Part shown: positions 6,325 to 11,256 of the stretch, one piece after another
Numbering within the stretch: position 1 is the first letter of the stretch
How the letters are laid out: the number at the start of each line of letters is the position of its first letter
Assembly (NCBI GenBank): GCA_028293095.1
Contig: JAQGPK010000212.1
Span: forward strand, 1-11,256
From: Chlamydiia bacterium
Lineage (GTDB): Bacteria > Chlamydiota > Chlamydiia > Chlamydiales > FEN-1388
Direction: 5' to 3'
Length of the DNA: 11,256 nucleotides
Translations under genes and position numbers: made by a program
Notes under the pieces: generated by a model
What the model saw: only the letters and a program-made list of their open reading frames with translations
Databases searched by the model: none
Told to the model about the DNA's origin: nothing

Positions 6325-6366
6325 TTTTTAACGCAAAGAAATACAGAAGACGCAAAGGCGCAAAGA
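6325..6366 (+). repeat. Dispersed CGCAAAG-type repeat (R4)
   Basis: This is a full copy with AAATACAGAAGACGCAAAGG and a final CGCAAAG unit. It starts 42 nt after hairpin 4 of copy 2, close to the 39-nt gap seen in copy 1, but in the opposite orientation to R2. It forms a long inverted repeat with 6568-6612. Confidence 0.85.
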
Positions 6367-6401
6367 ATAGCCACACAATGTATTTTAGAGGCTTTTTTAA
6401 A

Positions 6402-6437
6402 TTTTTTTACCACAGAGAACACAGAGATCACAGAGAG
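6402..6437 (+). repeat. CACAGAGA-type repeat (S1)
   Basis: A T-run and ACCACAGAGA are followed by the units ACACAGAGA and TCACAGAG, a 9-nt periodicity. Its inverted partner is at 6646-6684, with the last two units in the opposite order. Confidence 0.85.
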
Positions 6438-6567
6438 GGTCCAGTTGGTCCAGTTTACTAACATAGGGAAAATCTTTAGTTCACCAAGATTGGCAACCCT
6501 ATCAAAAAGGAGTAAATGGAGTGGTCCAAATTTTGAGGCTCATTATACATACATAAAGCTATTTTTT

Positions 6568-6612
6568 CTCTTTGCGCCTTTGCGTCTTCTGTATTTCTTT
6601 GCGTTAAAAAAA
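6568..6612 (-). repeat. Inverted CGCAAAG-type repeat (R5)
   Basis: Its reverse complement is a near-perfect match of R4 (6325-6366), including AAATACAGAAGACGCAAAGG. The R4/R5 pair brackets a 201-nt interior, giving a 288-bp inverted-repeat structure. Confidence 0.9.
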
Positions 6613-6645
6613 TAACCTACATTATTACTATATCGCCCTTCTCTC

Positions 6646-6684
6646 CTCTCTCTGTGTTCTCTGTGATCTCTGTGGTAAAAAAAA
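6646..6684 (-). repeat. Inverted CACAGAGA-type repeat (S2)
   Basis: Read on the minus strand it has a T-run, ACCACAGAGA, then TCACAGAGA and ACACAGAGAG. It is an inverted relative of S1 (6402-6437) with two internal units swapped. Confidence 0.85.
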
Positions 6685-6718
6685 CTTAAAAAATCCCCTA
6701 CTATACGGTGTGTAGCTA

Positions 6719-6763
6719 CTCTTTGCGCCTTTCAAGCCTCCTGTATTTCTTTGCGTTAAAAAA
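6719..6763 (-). repeat. Inverted CGCAAAG-type repeat (R6)
   Basis: On the minus strand: T-run, TTAACGCAAAGAAATACAGG, then AGGCTTGAAAGGCGCAAAGAG. The middle CGCAAAG unit is degraded. Confidence 0.85.
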
Positions 6764-6776
6764 TCCTAAAGTTCGA

Positions 6777-6800
6777 GTCTGTGTCTTCTATGGTAAAAAA
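6777..6800 (-). repeat. Degenerate CACAGAGA-type repeat remnant (S3)
   Basis: The minus strand reads T-run, ACCATAGAAGACACAGACT, a decayed version of S1/S2. It continues the alternation of CGCAAAG and CACAGAGA repeats. Confidence 0.5.
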
Positions 6801-6859
6801 GCATGGCAGCACCATAACTCATGCGCATATTTATAGAATAAAATGAGAAGATTGCTCTG

Positions 6860-6892
6860 AAAGGCAAACTAAGCGAGCTGAAGCTCGCTTAG
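6860..6892 (-). terminator. Intrinsic terminator of the minus-strand effector-like gene
   Basis: A perfect 10-bp stem CTAAGCGAGC (6869-6878) / GCTCGCTTAG (6883-6892) closes a 4-nt loop. On the minus strand it is followed by TTTGCCTTT and lies 11 nt after the stop codon of the gene at 6904-7935. Confidence 0.8.
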
Positions 6893-6903
6893 TGGAAGAA
6901 CGT

Positions 6904-7935
6904 TTATTTTTTTAGATATTGCGCAATCATTGCTTCATGATTGCCATCAGAAATACGAGGAAATGCGAGCATCCCTTTTCGGATACACTCCTTTTCCTTT
7001 TCGGCTGTCGCTTTCTTTTCAAATAATCTACCTAATTCCTTTTCAATTTCAACTTTGGTTGCTTGATAGCCTTTTTCGTGAAACATTGTTAAATAGTGCT
7101 TCAACTCGCGATGATCTTCTTCTTTAATAGAAATATCCTCATCAGATGCAGTAATAACATTCAGAGTTTCTTTCTCTAATTGTCCAAGTGTCGTAATCCA
7201 AAAAGGAGAAACATTATCAATCATTACTTGGATTTCTTTTGTTGGTGGTTTTCCCTTTCTTAGTAAAATAGCATCAAAGATTCTTCCCTTAAAAACTGAC
7301 ATTAATGAGCGCTCAAATATGCCAAGAGAATGATTCACCCAGGCCTCTCCTGTTGTTGGCTGAAGAACTTTTACACTCTTCTCTTGCCTTACAGTATTCG
7401 TCAACACAGCGACCCCTTTAGCAAGAGTACTTGCCACCGCTTCAGTTTTTACAGCAACAGCTTCGACCTTTTCCTGCTTATCAGCTTTCTCGTTCTTTTC
7501 TTGCTTATCAGACTTCTCTTCAACTTTTTGCTTCTTTGCAGTGAGATCTTCCTCATTGCTCTCTGCTCCTCTTTTTGCAGCTCTTCGGACCACCACTTCC
7601 GTTTTAGGAGTGTCTACAGCTGCTACTGGAACTAAGTCTTCTTCTGAATCACTTGAAATATCAATGACGTCCTTTTTAGCAGGAGACGATGAGCTTGAAC
7701 TACTTGATGAGCTACTGTAGGTTGAGAGAAGCTCAGACATTTTGATTGCAGCTTTTAGTTCTGCTTCTTCATCGATGCCAGAAGATTTGGTAGGCTCTAC
7801 AGAAGATGCAGGAATGACAAGAGTGCCTGTTTTTTCTGGACTTGTAGATGGCGACCCTTCTTCTAAAGATGCGCGTATTGCCGCTTGTAGTGATTCCTCT
7901 TCATTATAGGAGATATTAGTTGAATTTATTGTCAT
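6904..7935 (-). CDS. Candidate secreted effector with tandem ubiquitin-interacting motifs, SUMO-interacting motif and bipartite NLS
   Basis: The 343-residue protein belongs to no family I recognise, but its motifs are clear. Residues 12-26 (EEESLQAAIRASLEE) fit the ubiquitin-interacting motif: acidic patch, Leu16, Ala19, Ser23, acidic end. Residues 55-70 (DEEAELKAAIKMSELL) are a second such motif with Ala63 and Ser67. Residues 74-84 are 11 serines. Residues 90-100 (VIDISSDSEED) are a classic SUMO-interacting motif with a phosphorylatable acidic flank. Residues 121-138 (KRGAESNEEDLTAKKQKV) fit a bipartite nuclear localisation signal. Residues ~139-158 are charged and contain DKQEK twice. Residues ~190-343 look folded, mostly helical, without a catalytic motif I can name. 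The N-terminus (MTINSTNISYN) is polar and Ser/Thr/Asn-rich, as in many type III substrates; secretion is inferred. GAGGA lies 7 nt before the ATG. It may be transcribed with the gene at 8025-8513. Confidence 0.8.
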   Translation of the reverse strand: MTINSTNISYNEEESLQAAIRASLEEGSPSTSPEKTGTLVIPASSVEPTKSSGIDEEAELKAAIKMSELLSTYSSSSSSSSSSSPAKKDVIDISSDSEEDLVPVAAVDTPKTEVVVRRAAKRGAESNEEDLTAKKQKVEEKSDKQEKNEKADKQEKVEAVAVKTEAVASTLAKGVAVLTNTVRQEKSVKVLQPTTGEAWVNHSLGIFERSLMSVFKGRIFDAILLRKGKPPTKEIQVMIDNVSPFWITTLGQLEKETLNVITASDEDISIKEEDHRELKHYLTMFHEKGYQATKVEIEKELGRLFEKKATAEKEKECIRKGMLAFPRISDGNHEAMIAQYLKK

Positions 7936-8024
7936 GATTTAATCCTCATAGTATTAATTTAAAATAGGGACAAATCAAAGTATGATTAGCCCTTAAATTT
8001 TAATCAATAGACATTCTACTTTCG

Positions 8025-8513
8025 CTATGCGGAATAGATCGCATTCACTGCAATCCTTGCTGTCGCTGTATAGAGAATACTACGAAGGCCATACATAATA
8101 TTTTGGGTTTGAAAACCTAAAATATAATTCGACATAGAGGTAATAGATGCCGCCACAACAATAGCAGGACCAAATTTTTTGTAGGCTTCACCTAAATTTT
8201 CAAAAGAGTCAGAAAATCCTTGACGTAAGGAATCCTTTTTCCACTCCCCTGCAAGAATCACTCTGAGAAGAGGCCTGGAAACTACAAGCAGCCGTACACC
8301 CCAAATAAGTCCTGCTGCCCGTAATCCAATGCCTGTAAGAGCGGCGTAACAAAAATAGGATTCTGGTAGTGTACGCAGAATAATCATAGCAAGTTCATGC
8401 ACTCTCTTTGAAAAGTTACTTTTTATTAGCGTATCGACGTACGTGTCAAGACGAGATCCTTGCTCTACAGCAATATCTAGAACAACACTAATAAGGGGAA
8501 ATGGATTAATCAT
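8025..8513 (-). CDS. Small hydrophobic membrane protein of unknown function
   Basis: I do not recognise this 162-residue protein. Its hydrophobic stretches are at ~56-78 (YAALTGIGLRAAGLIWGVRL, continuing LVV; it contains two arginines), ~114-134 (FGPAIVVAASITSMSNYILGF cut at YILG) and ~139-160. The region 89-113 is charged and amphipathic. The close hydrophobic segments are compatible with a membrane protein, possibly one inserted in a host-derived membrane, but this is speculation. It lies 89 nt upstream of the effector-like gene on the same strand with no terminator visible between them. The ATG at 8511-8513 has no good ribosome-binding site; a moderate promoter candidate lies upstream. Coding is supported by uninterrupted length and plausible composition only. 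Confidence 0.65.
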   Translation of the reverse strand: MINPFPLISVVLDIAVEQGSRLDTYVDTLIKSNFSKRVHELAMIILRTLPESYFCYAALTGIGLRAAGLIWGVRLLVVSRPLLRVILAGEWKKDSLRQGFSDSFENLGEAYKKFGPAIVVAASITSMSNYILGFQTQNIMYGLRSILYTATARIAVNAIYSA

Positions 8514-8550
8514 ATAGAAGAATTCTCAGATTTAATAACTGGTAGAACAC

Positions 8551-8579
8551 AGAATATAAATTTACACTCAATTATGCAA
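8551..8579 (-). promoter_or_regulatory. Possible promoter for the two minus-strand genes
   Basis: On the minus strand TTGCAT (8579-8574) and TATTCT (8556-8551) are 17 bp apart and would start transcription about 30 nt before the ATG at 8513. Both boxes are partial matches to consensus. The rest of the divergent 8514-8775 spacer is very AT-rich. It holds a plus-strand TATACT at 8750-8755 and TATAAT at 8654-8659, neither with a convincing -35 box, as candidates for mla. Confidence 0.35.
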
Positions 8580-8775
8580 GCTCTTTCCTTAATATTTTCT
8601 TAATAATTTAAACGGATCATTCACAAATAGCACCAAACTATCATTATCAATACTATAATTTAAGAAAGTAGTATAAGTTGATCTAGCAAGCAAGATGCCC
8701 ATATCTATACAATAATCAATTATTAATTTTAAAAAATAGTTGATTTCTTTATACTATTGTGCAAAATGCGGTTAT

Positions 8776-9552
8776 ATGAAAAAAATATACAATCTTTTTG
8801 AAATTTTAGGCGAGTATGTTGTCATGGTGGCAGAGGTCCTTTGGATTTCACTGCGCACTCCACCATCGTGGTCGCTTATTCGAGAACAGCTCTTCGAAAT
8901 GGGCGTTCTTTCATTACCCGTAATTGCGATTACTGGCCTTTCAACAGGGATGGTACTCGCGGCTCAAGCCTACTTTCAATTAGCAGACAAAGGCCTTGCA
9001 GGCACTACAGGACTAATGGTTGCTAAATCGATGCTTGTCGAGCTTGGCCCGATCCTCACCGCTTTTATGATTACAGGACGAGTAGGCGCTTCGATTTCTG
9101 CAGAGCTTGGAACAATGCGGGTAACAGAACAGATTGACGCTCTCTCCTCCATGGCTGTCAACCCCTTACGCTACTTAATAGCACCTCGTTTTTTAGCCAT
9201 GGTACTCATGGTTCCGATTCTTACAACTTTCAGCTCAGGAATGGGTATCTTTGGGGGGTATCTTGTAGCTGTCGATCTATATGGAATGGCTCCTCACACA
9301 TTTTTTGAGCCTCTTCCAATTTACATCACTTGGTTTGACCTTTTCTCAGGGCTTTTCAAATCACTTGTATTTGGTATCTTGATCGTTACAATTTCAAGCT
9401 TTCGCGGAATGCGCACTCAAGGTGGCGCCCAAGGGGTCGGAAAATCCACAACAAGTTCTGTTGTAATCTGTTACTCTGCTATATTAATTTCAAATTTTTT
9501 ACTTACTATAGGTCTTAATGCCGCATACTGGATCCTCTTCAAACCATCTTGA
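8776..9552 (+). CDS. mlaE: MlaE-family phospholipid ABC transporter permease
   Basis: From the ATG at 8776 the protein has 258 residues, the usual MlaE length. An N-terminal amphipathic helix (YNLFEILGEYVVMVAEVLW) precedes the permease core. Family hallmarks include GLSTGMVLAAQAYFQL, ELGPILTAFMITGRVGASIS with the following AELGTMRVTEQIDAL, and the NPLRYLIAPRFLA segment; about five membrane helices are expected. MlaE works as an inner-membrane dimer with MlaF ATPase and an MlaD hexamer to move phospholipids between the membranes of Gram-negative cells. An in-frame TTG at 8740 would add 12 residues (ISLYYCAKCGY-like) atypical of the family, so I prefer 8776 although no clear ribosome-binding site precedes it. 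The end overlaps mlaF by 35 bp, implying coupled translation. Confidence 0.93.
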   Translation: MKKIYNLFEILGEYVVMVAEVLWISLRTPPSWSLIREQLFEMGVLSLPVIAITGLSTGMVLAAQAYFQLADKGLAGTTGLMVAKSMLVELGPILTAFMITGRVGASISAELGTMRVTEQIDALSSMAVNPLRYLIAPRFLAMVLMVPILTTFSSGMGIFGGYLVAVDLYGMAPHTFFEPLPIYITWFDLFSGLFKSLVFGILIVTISSFRGMRTQGGAQGVGKSTTSSVVICYSAILISNFLLTIGLNAAYWILFKPS

Positions 9553-10378
9553 AGAGTTAGTTGAAAAGCCGAGCCTTCCTCAAAAAGCTGCCATTGTCGC
9601 TAAAGACATTTGGAAAAGCTATAATGGACAGACCATCCTTAAAGGGCTCAACCTTACAGTTCCAGAGGGTAAAACACTGATTATCTTAGGACGATCTGGT
9701 GTTGGAAAAAGTGTAATGCTTAGGCAAATTTTAGGCCTCGAAAGACCAGATCAAGGCTACATTGAAGTGGGTGGTATTCGCATCACCGATCTTAAACAGT
9801 CTGAACTCTACCCTCTGATGGGCCAATTTGGCATGCTCTTTCAAAGCTCTGCTCTTTTTGACTCCATGACACTTGAAAAAAACGTCTCCTTTTATCTCGA
9901 TCAACATGGCAAAAACATCAAAAAAGATGAAATCAAACAAAGAGTCTCAGAGGCACTTCTTAAAGTAGGCCTTGAAGGATTTGAAAAAAAGATGCCCTCT
10001 GAACTATCAGGAGGACAAAAAAGAAGAGCTGCCCTTGCTCGTCTTATCATTTACCAGCCTAAGATCATGCTCTACGATGAGCCCACCACAGGACTCGATC
10101 CCATTACTGCTATGCAAATCAATGAACTGATTAAACAAACACAAAATGAGCTAGAAGCGACCGCCATCGTTGTGACCCACGACATTAACTCAGCCCTCAA
10201 TATTGGCGATCTTTTTGCCCTTCACCATGATGGGAAAATCCATCACCTATCTGACAAAGAAAAATTCATTACAAATCAAGATCCTATGATTCGAGAATTT
10301 TTTAAAGATGCCATCATTCCCGAAAAGTATGTACAGCTTATAAATGAGATAAAAATAAAGGATGCCCATTATGCGTGA
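9518..10378 (+). CDS. mlaF: MlaF-family phospholipid ABC transporter ATPase
   Basis: The 286-residue ATPase has all ABC motifs: Walker A GRSGVGKS (58-65), Q-loop Q109 in MLFQSSALFDSMT, signature LSGGQKRR (163-170), Walker B IMLYDEP (183-189), D-loop GLDP and switch histidine H221 in VVTHD. The QSSALFDS and SGGQKRRAALAR variants are typical of the Mla/Mkl group. It powers lipid transfer through MlaE. The ATG at 9518 lies inside the end of mlaE with AGG at 9510-9512; the first ~22 residues are a non-conserved leader. The stop overlaps the mlaD start by 8 bp. Confidence 0.95.
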   Translation: MPHTGSSSNHLEELVEKPSLPQKAAIVAKDIWKSYNGQTILKGLNLTVPEGKTLIILGRSGVGKSVMLRQILGLERPDQGYIEVGGIRITDLKQSELYPLMGQFGMLFQSSALFDSMTLEKNVSFYLDQHGKNIKKDEIKQRVSEALLKVGLEGFEKKMPSELSGGQKRRAALARLIIYQPKIMLYDEPTTGLDPITAMQINELIKQTQNELEATAIVVTHDINSALNIGDLFALHHDGKIHHLSDKEKFITNQDPMIREFFKDAIIPEKYVQLINEIKIKDAHYA

Positions 10379-11256
10379 AACCACACAAAACATAGCCATC
10401 GGCCTCGTCTCAACCGCTGCTGTCTTTCTTGTTATCTGGGTCCTTCTTTTTCTCCATCCATCACTTGGGGATAATAAAAGTCGCGTCCGTGTCCGATTTG
10501 CAAATATCGAAAAAATTGGCAAAGGCACGCGTGTTACATACGCTGGAAAACCTATCGGTGAAGTCATTGCCATCAAAATGATCCCAGAAGCACAACGCTC
10601 AGAAAATGGAGATCAAAATGATCTTTTCGCTTATGAGCTCACATTAGGCTATGACTCTAAAGTTCAGCTCTTTACAAGTGATGAAATCACAGTCAAGACT
10701 TCAGGACTCATGGGGGAAAAAACAATCGCTATTACCCCGCGCCGCATACGCGGCCAGGAGCCTCAACCTGTAGTATTCAATCAACTTATCTATGCATCTG
10801 CCTCAGATTCAGTTGAAGAAGCTTTTAGTAATATTCAAAATGTTACTAAAAAATTTGAACAGACCATGGATGAAGTCAAAGAACTACAAGCTGATTTCCG
10901 AAAGACTCTCGCCTCAATTACGAGTACGTCAGATGAAGTAAGAAAACTTATCAAGCAAGCAAGCGATGCCAACATCGTAGGTGATGTGAAGTCGATAATG
11001 ACAAAAACTGACTCTGTCCTTACGACAATCAGCACAGGTCAAGGATCCATTGGCAAGCTTGTGATGAAAGATGATTTTTATATGAAGAGTGTAGCGACAT
11101 TGCAAAAAACTGAAATTCTCTTAAATGACATCAACACCTATGGCGCCCTTTTTCATCTTGATAAAAACTGGCAAAGAGAACGAAAGAAGCGTACTGAAGC
11201 TATTGCTAGTTTAAAAAATCCACGCGATTTTTCAGCCTACATGGATACTGAACTTC
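10371..11256 (+). CDS. mlaD: MlaD/MCE-domain phospholipid-binding protein, 3' partial
   Basis: The frame from ATG 10371 stays open for 295 codons to the window end. Residues 9-29 form one N-terminal membrane anchor (AIGLVSTAAVFLVIWVLLFL). Residues ~40-125 are an MCE domain (VRVRFANIEKIGKGTRVTYA, GKPIGEVIAI, TSGLMGEKTIAITP). From ~145 a long helical region follows (SVEEAFSNIQNVTKKFEQ...), as in longer MCE proteins, with the repeated TGQGSIGKLVMKDDFY motif typical of this group. E. coli MlaD is much shorter (183 residues), so this belongs to the long-helix type that may bridge part of the periplasm. AAGGA (10358-10362) stands 8 nt before the ATG, and the gene overlaps mlaF. Confidence 0.93.
   Translation, partial: MRETTQNIAIGLVSTAAVFLVIWVLLFLHPSLGDNKSRVRVRFANIEKIGKGTRVTYAGKPIGEVIAIKMIPEAQRSENGDQNDLFAYELTLGYDSKVQLFTSDEITVKTSGLMGEKTIAITPRRIRGQEPQPVVFNQLIYASASDSVEEAFSNIQNVTKKFEQTMDEVKELQADFRKTLASITSTSDEVRKLIKQASDANIVGDVKSIMTKTDSVLTTISTGQGSIGKLVMKDDFYMKSVATLQKTEILLNDINTYGALFHLDKNWQRERKKRTEAIASLKNPRDFSAYMDTEL

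Larger units (their letters stand above)
5981..6859. other. Gene-free, repeat-rich spacer between convergent genes
   Basis: No credible gene lies here. Open frames in this stretch are translations of the repeats (for example LRLLYFFALK from the CGCAAAG repeat) and should not be annotated. The order of repeats is: CGCAAAG repeat (+) 6061, 13-bp tandem repeat 6131, four-hairpin element 6174-6282, CGCAAAG (+) 6325, CACAGAGA (+) 6402, CGCAAAG (-) 6568, CACAGAGA (-) 6646, CGCAAAG (-) 6719, degraded CACAGAGA (-) 6777. I see nothing in 5981-6060 or 6801-6859. Confidence 0.85.

Noticed and set aside
6122..6615. Several 70-98 codon open frames on both strands in the repeat-rich spacer
   Set aside because: Their peptides (such as LRLLYFFALK) are direct translations of the CGCAAAG and CACAGAGA repeats.
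6061..6800. CRISPR-like array
   Set aside because: The repeats differ in orientation, spacing and sequence, and belong to two families; no regular spacers and no cas genes.
7950..7978. TTGATT-17-AATACT upstream of the effector-like gene on the minus strand
   Set aside because: Its start point would fall at or inside the ribosome-binding site, leaving almost no leader, and the -10 is weak.
8740..8775. TTG start for mlaE giving 12 extra residues
   Set aside because: The extra N-terminal residues do not fit the MlaE family and overlap the likely -10 region; ATG at 8776 gives the usual length.

Overview
The window looks like part of the chromosome of an obligate intracellular, chlamydia-like bacterium; Chlamydiota of the Parachlamydiales type is my best guess, not proven. 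The reasons are moderately AT-rich DNA, Gram-negative outer-membrane lipid transport genes (mlaE-mlaF-mlaD), a protein with a lysine/alanine/proline-rich tail like chlamydial histone H1-like proteins, and a protein that carries eukaryote-type ubiquitin-binding, SUMO-binding and nuclear-localisation motifs.

Layout. 1-857 (+) is the 3' part of a CBS-pair/CorC-HlyC membrane protein gene. 858-1295 is a repeat-rich spacer. 1296-2777 (+) encodes RNase Y. 2820-4994 (+) encodes a DUF3604 protein with a 94-residue lysine-rich tail. A perfect consensus promoter whose -35 box overlaps that gene's stop codon precedes a two-gene iron-sulphur unit: a 2Fe-2S ferredoxin (5068-5337) and a DUF1858/A-type Fe-S carrier fusion (5347-5919), ended by a hairpin terminator. 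5981-6859 is gene-free and packed with repeats. Two minus-strand genes follow: 6904-7935, a candidate host-targeted effector, and 8025-8513, a small hydrophobic protein of unknown function. 8776-11256 (+) is the overlapping mlaE-mlaF-mlaD unit; mlaD runs off the window end.

Two things stand out. First, the 343-residue protein at 6904-7935 has two N-terminal ubiquitin-interacting motifs, a run of 11 serines, a textbook SUMO-interacting motif with an acidic/serine flank, and a bipartite nuclear localisation signal. This combination has no obvious use inside a bacterium and suggests a secreted protein acting in a host nucleus.

Second, the two repeat-rich spacers each hold one copy of a ~110-nt element that folds into four successive hairpins. 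The copies differ by compensatory changes: a G-C to A-T pair in hairpin 2, and a fully replaced but still paired apical stem in hairpin 3. That argues for a conserved RNA or DNA structure. Both copies are flanked at similar distances by dispersed repeats of the type TTTTTAACGCAAAGAAATACAG...CGCAAAG, and the second spacer also holds (A/T)CACAGAGA repeats. Together they look like a non-autonomous mobile or repeat element family; no transposase is visible.

The other genes are recognisable housekeeping functions: RNA turnover (rny), Fe-S cluster biogenesis and electron transfer (ferredoxin plus A-type carrier), and retrograde phospholipid transport (mla).
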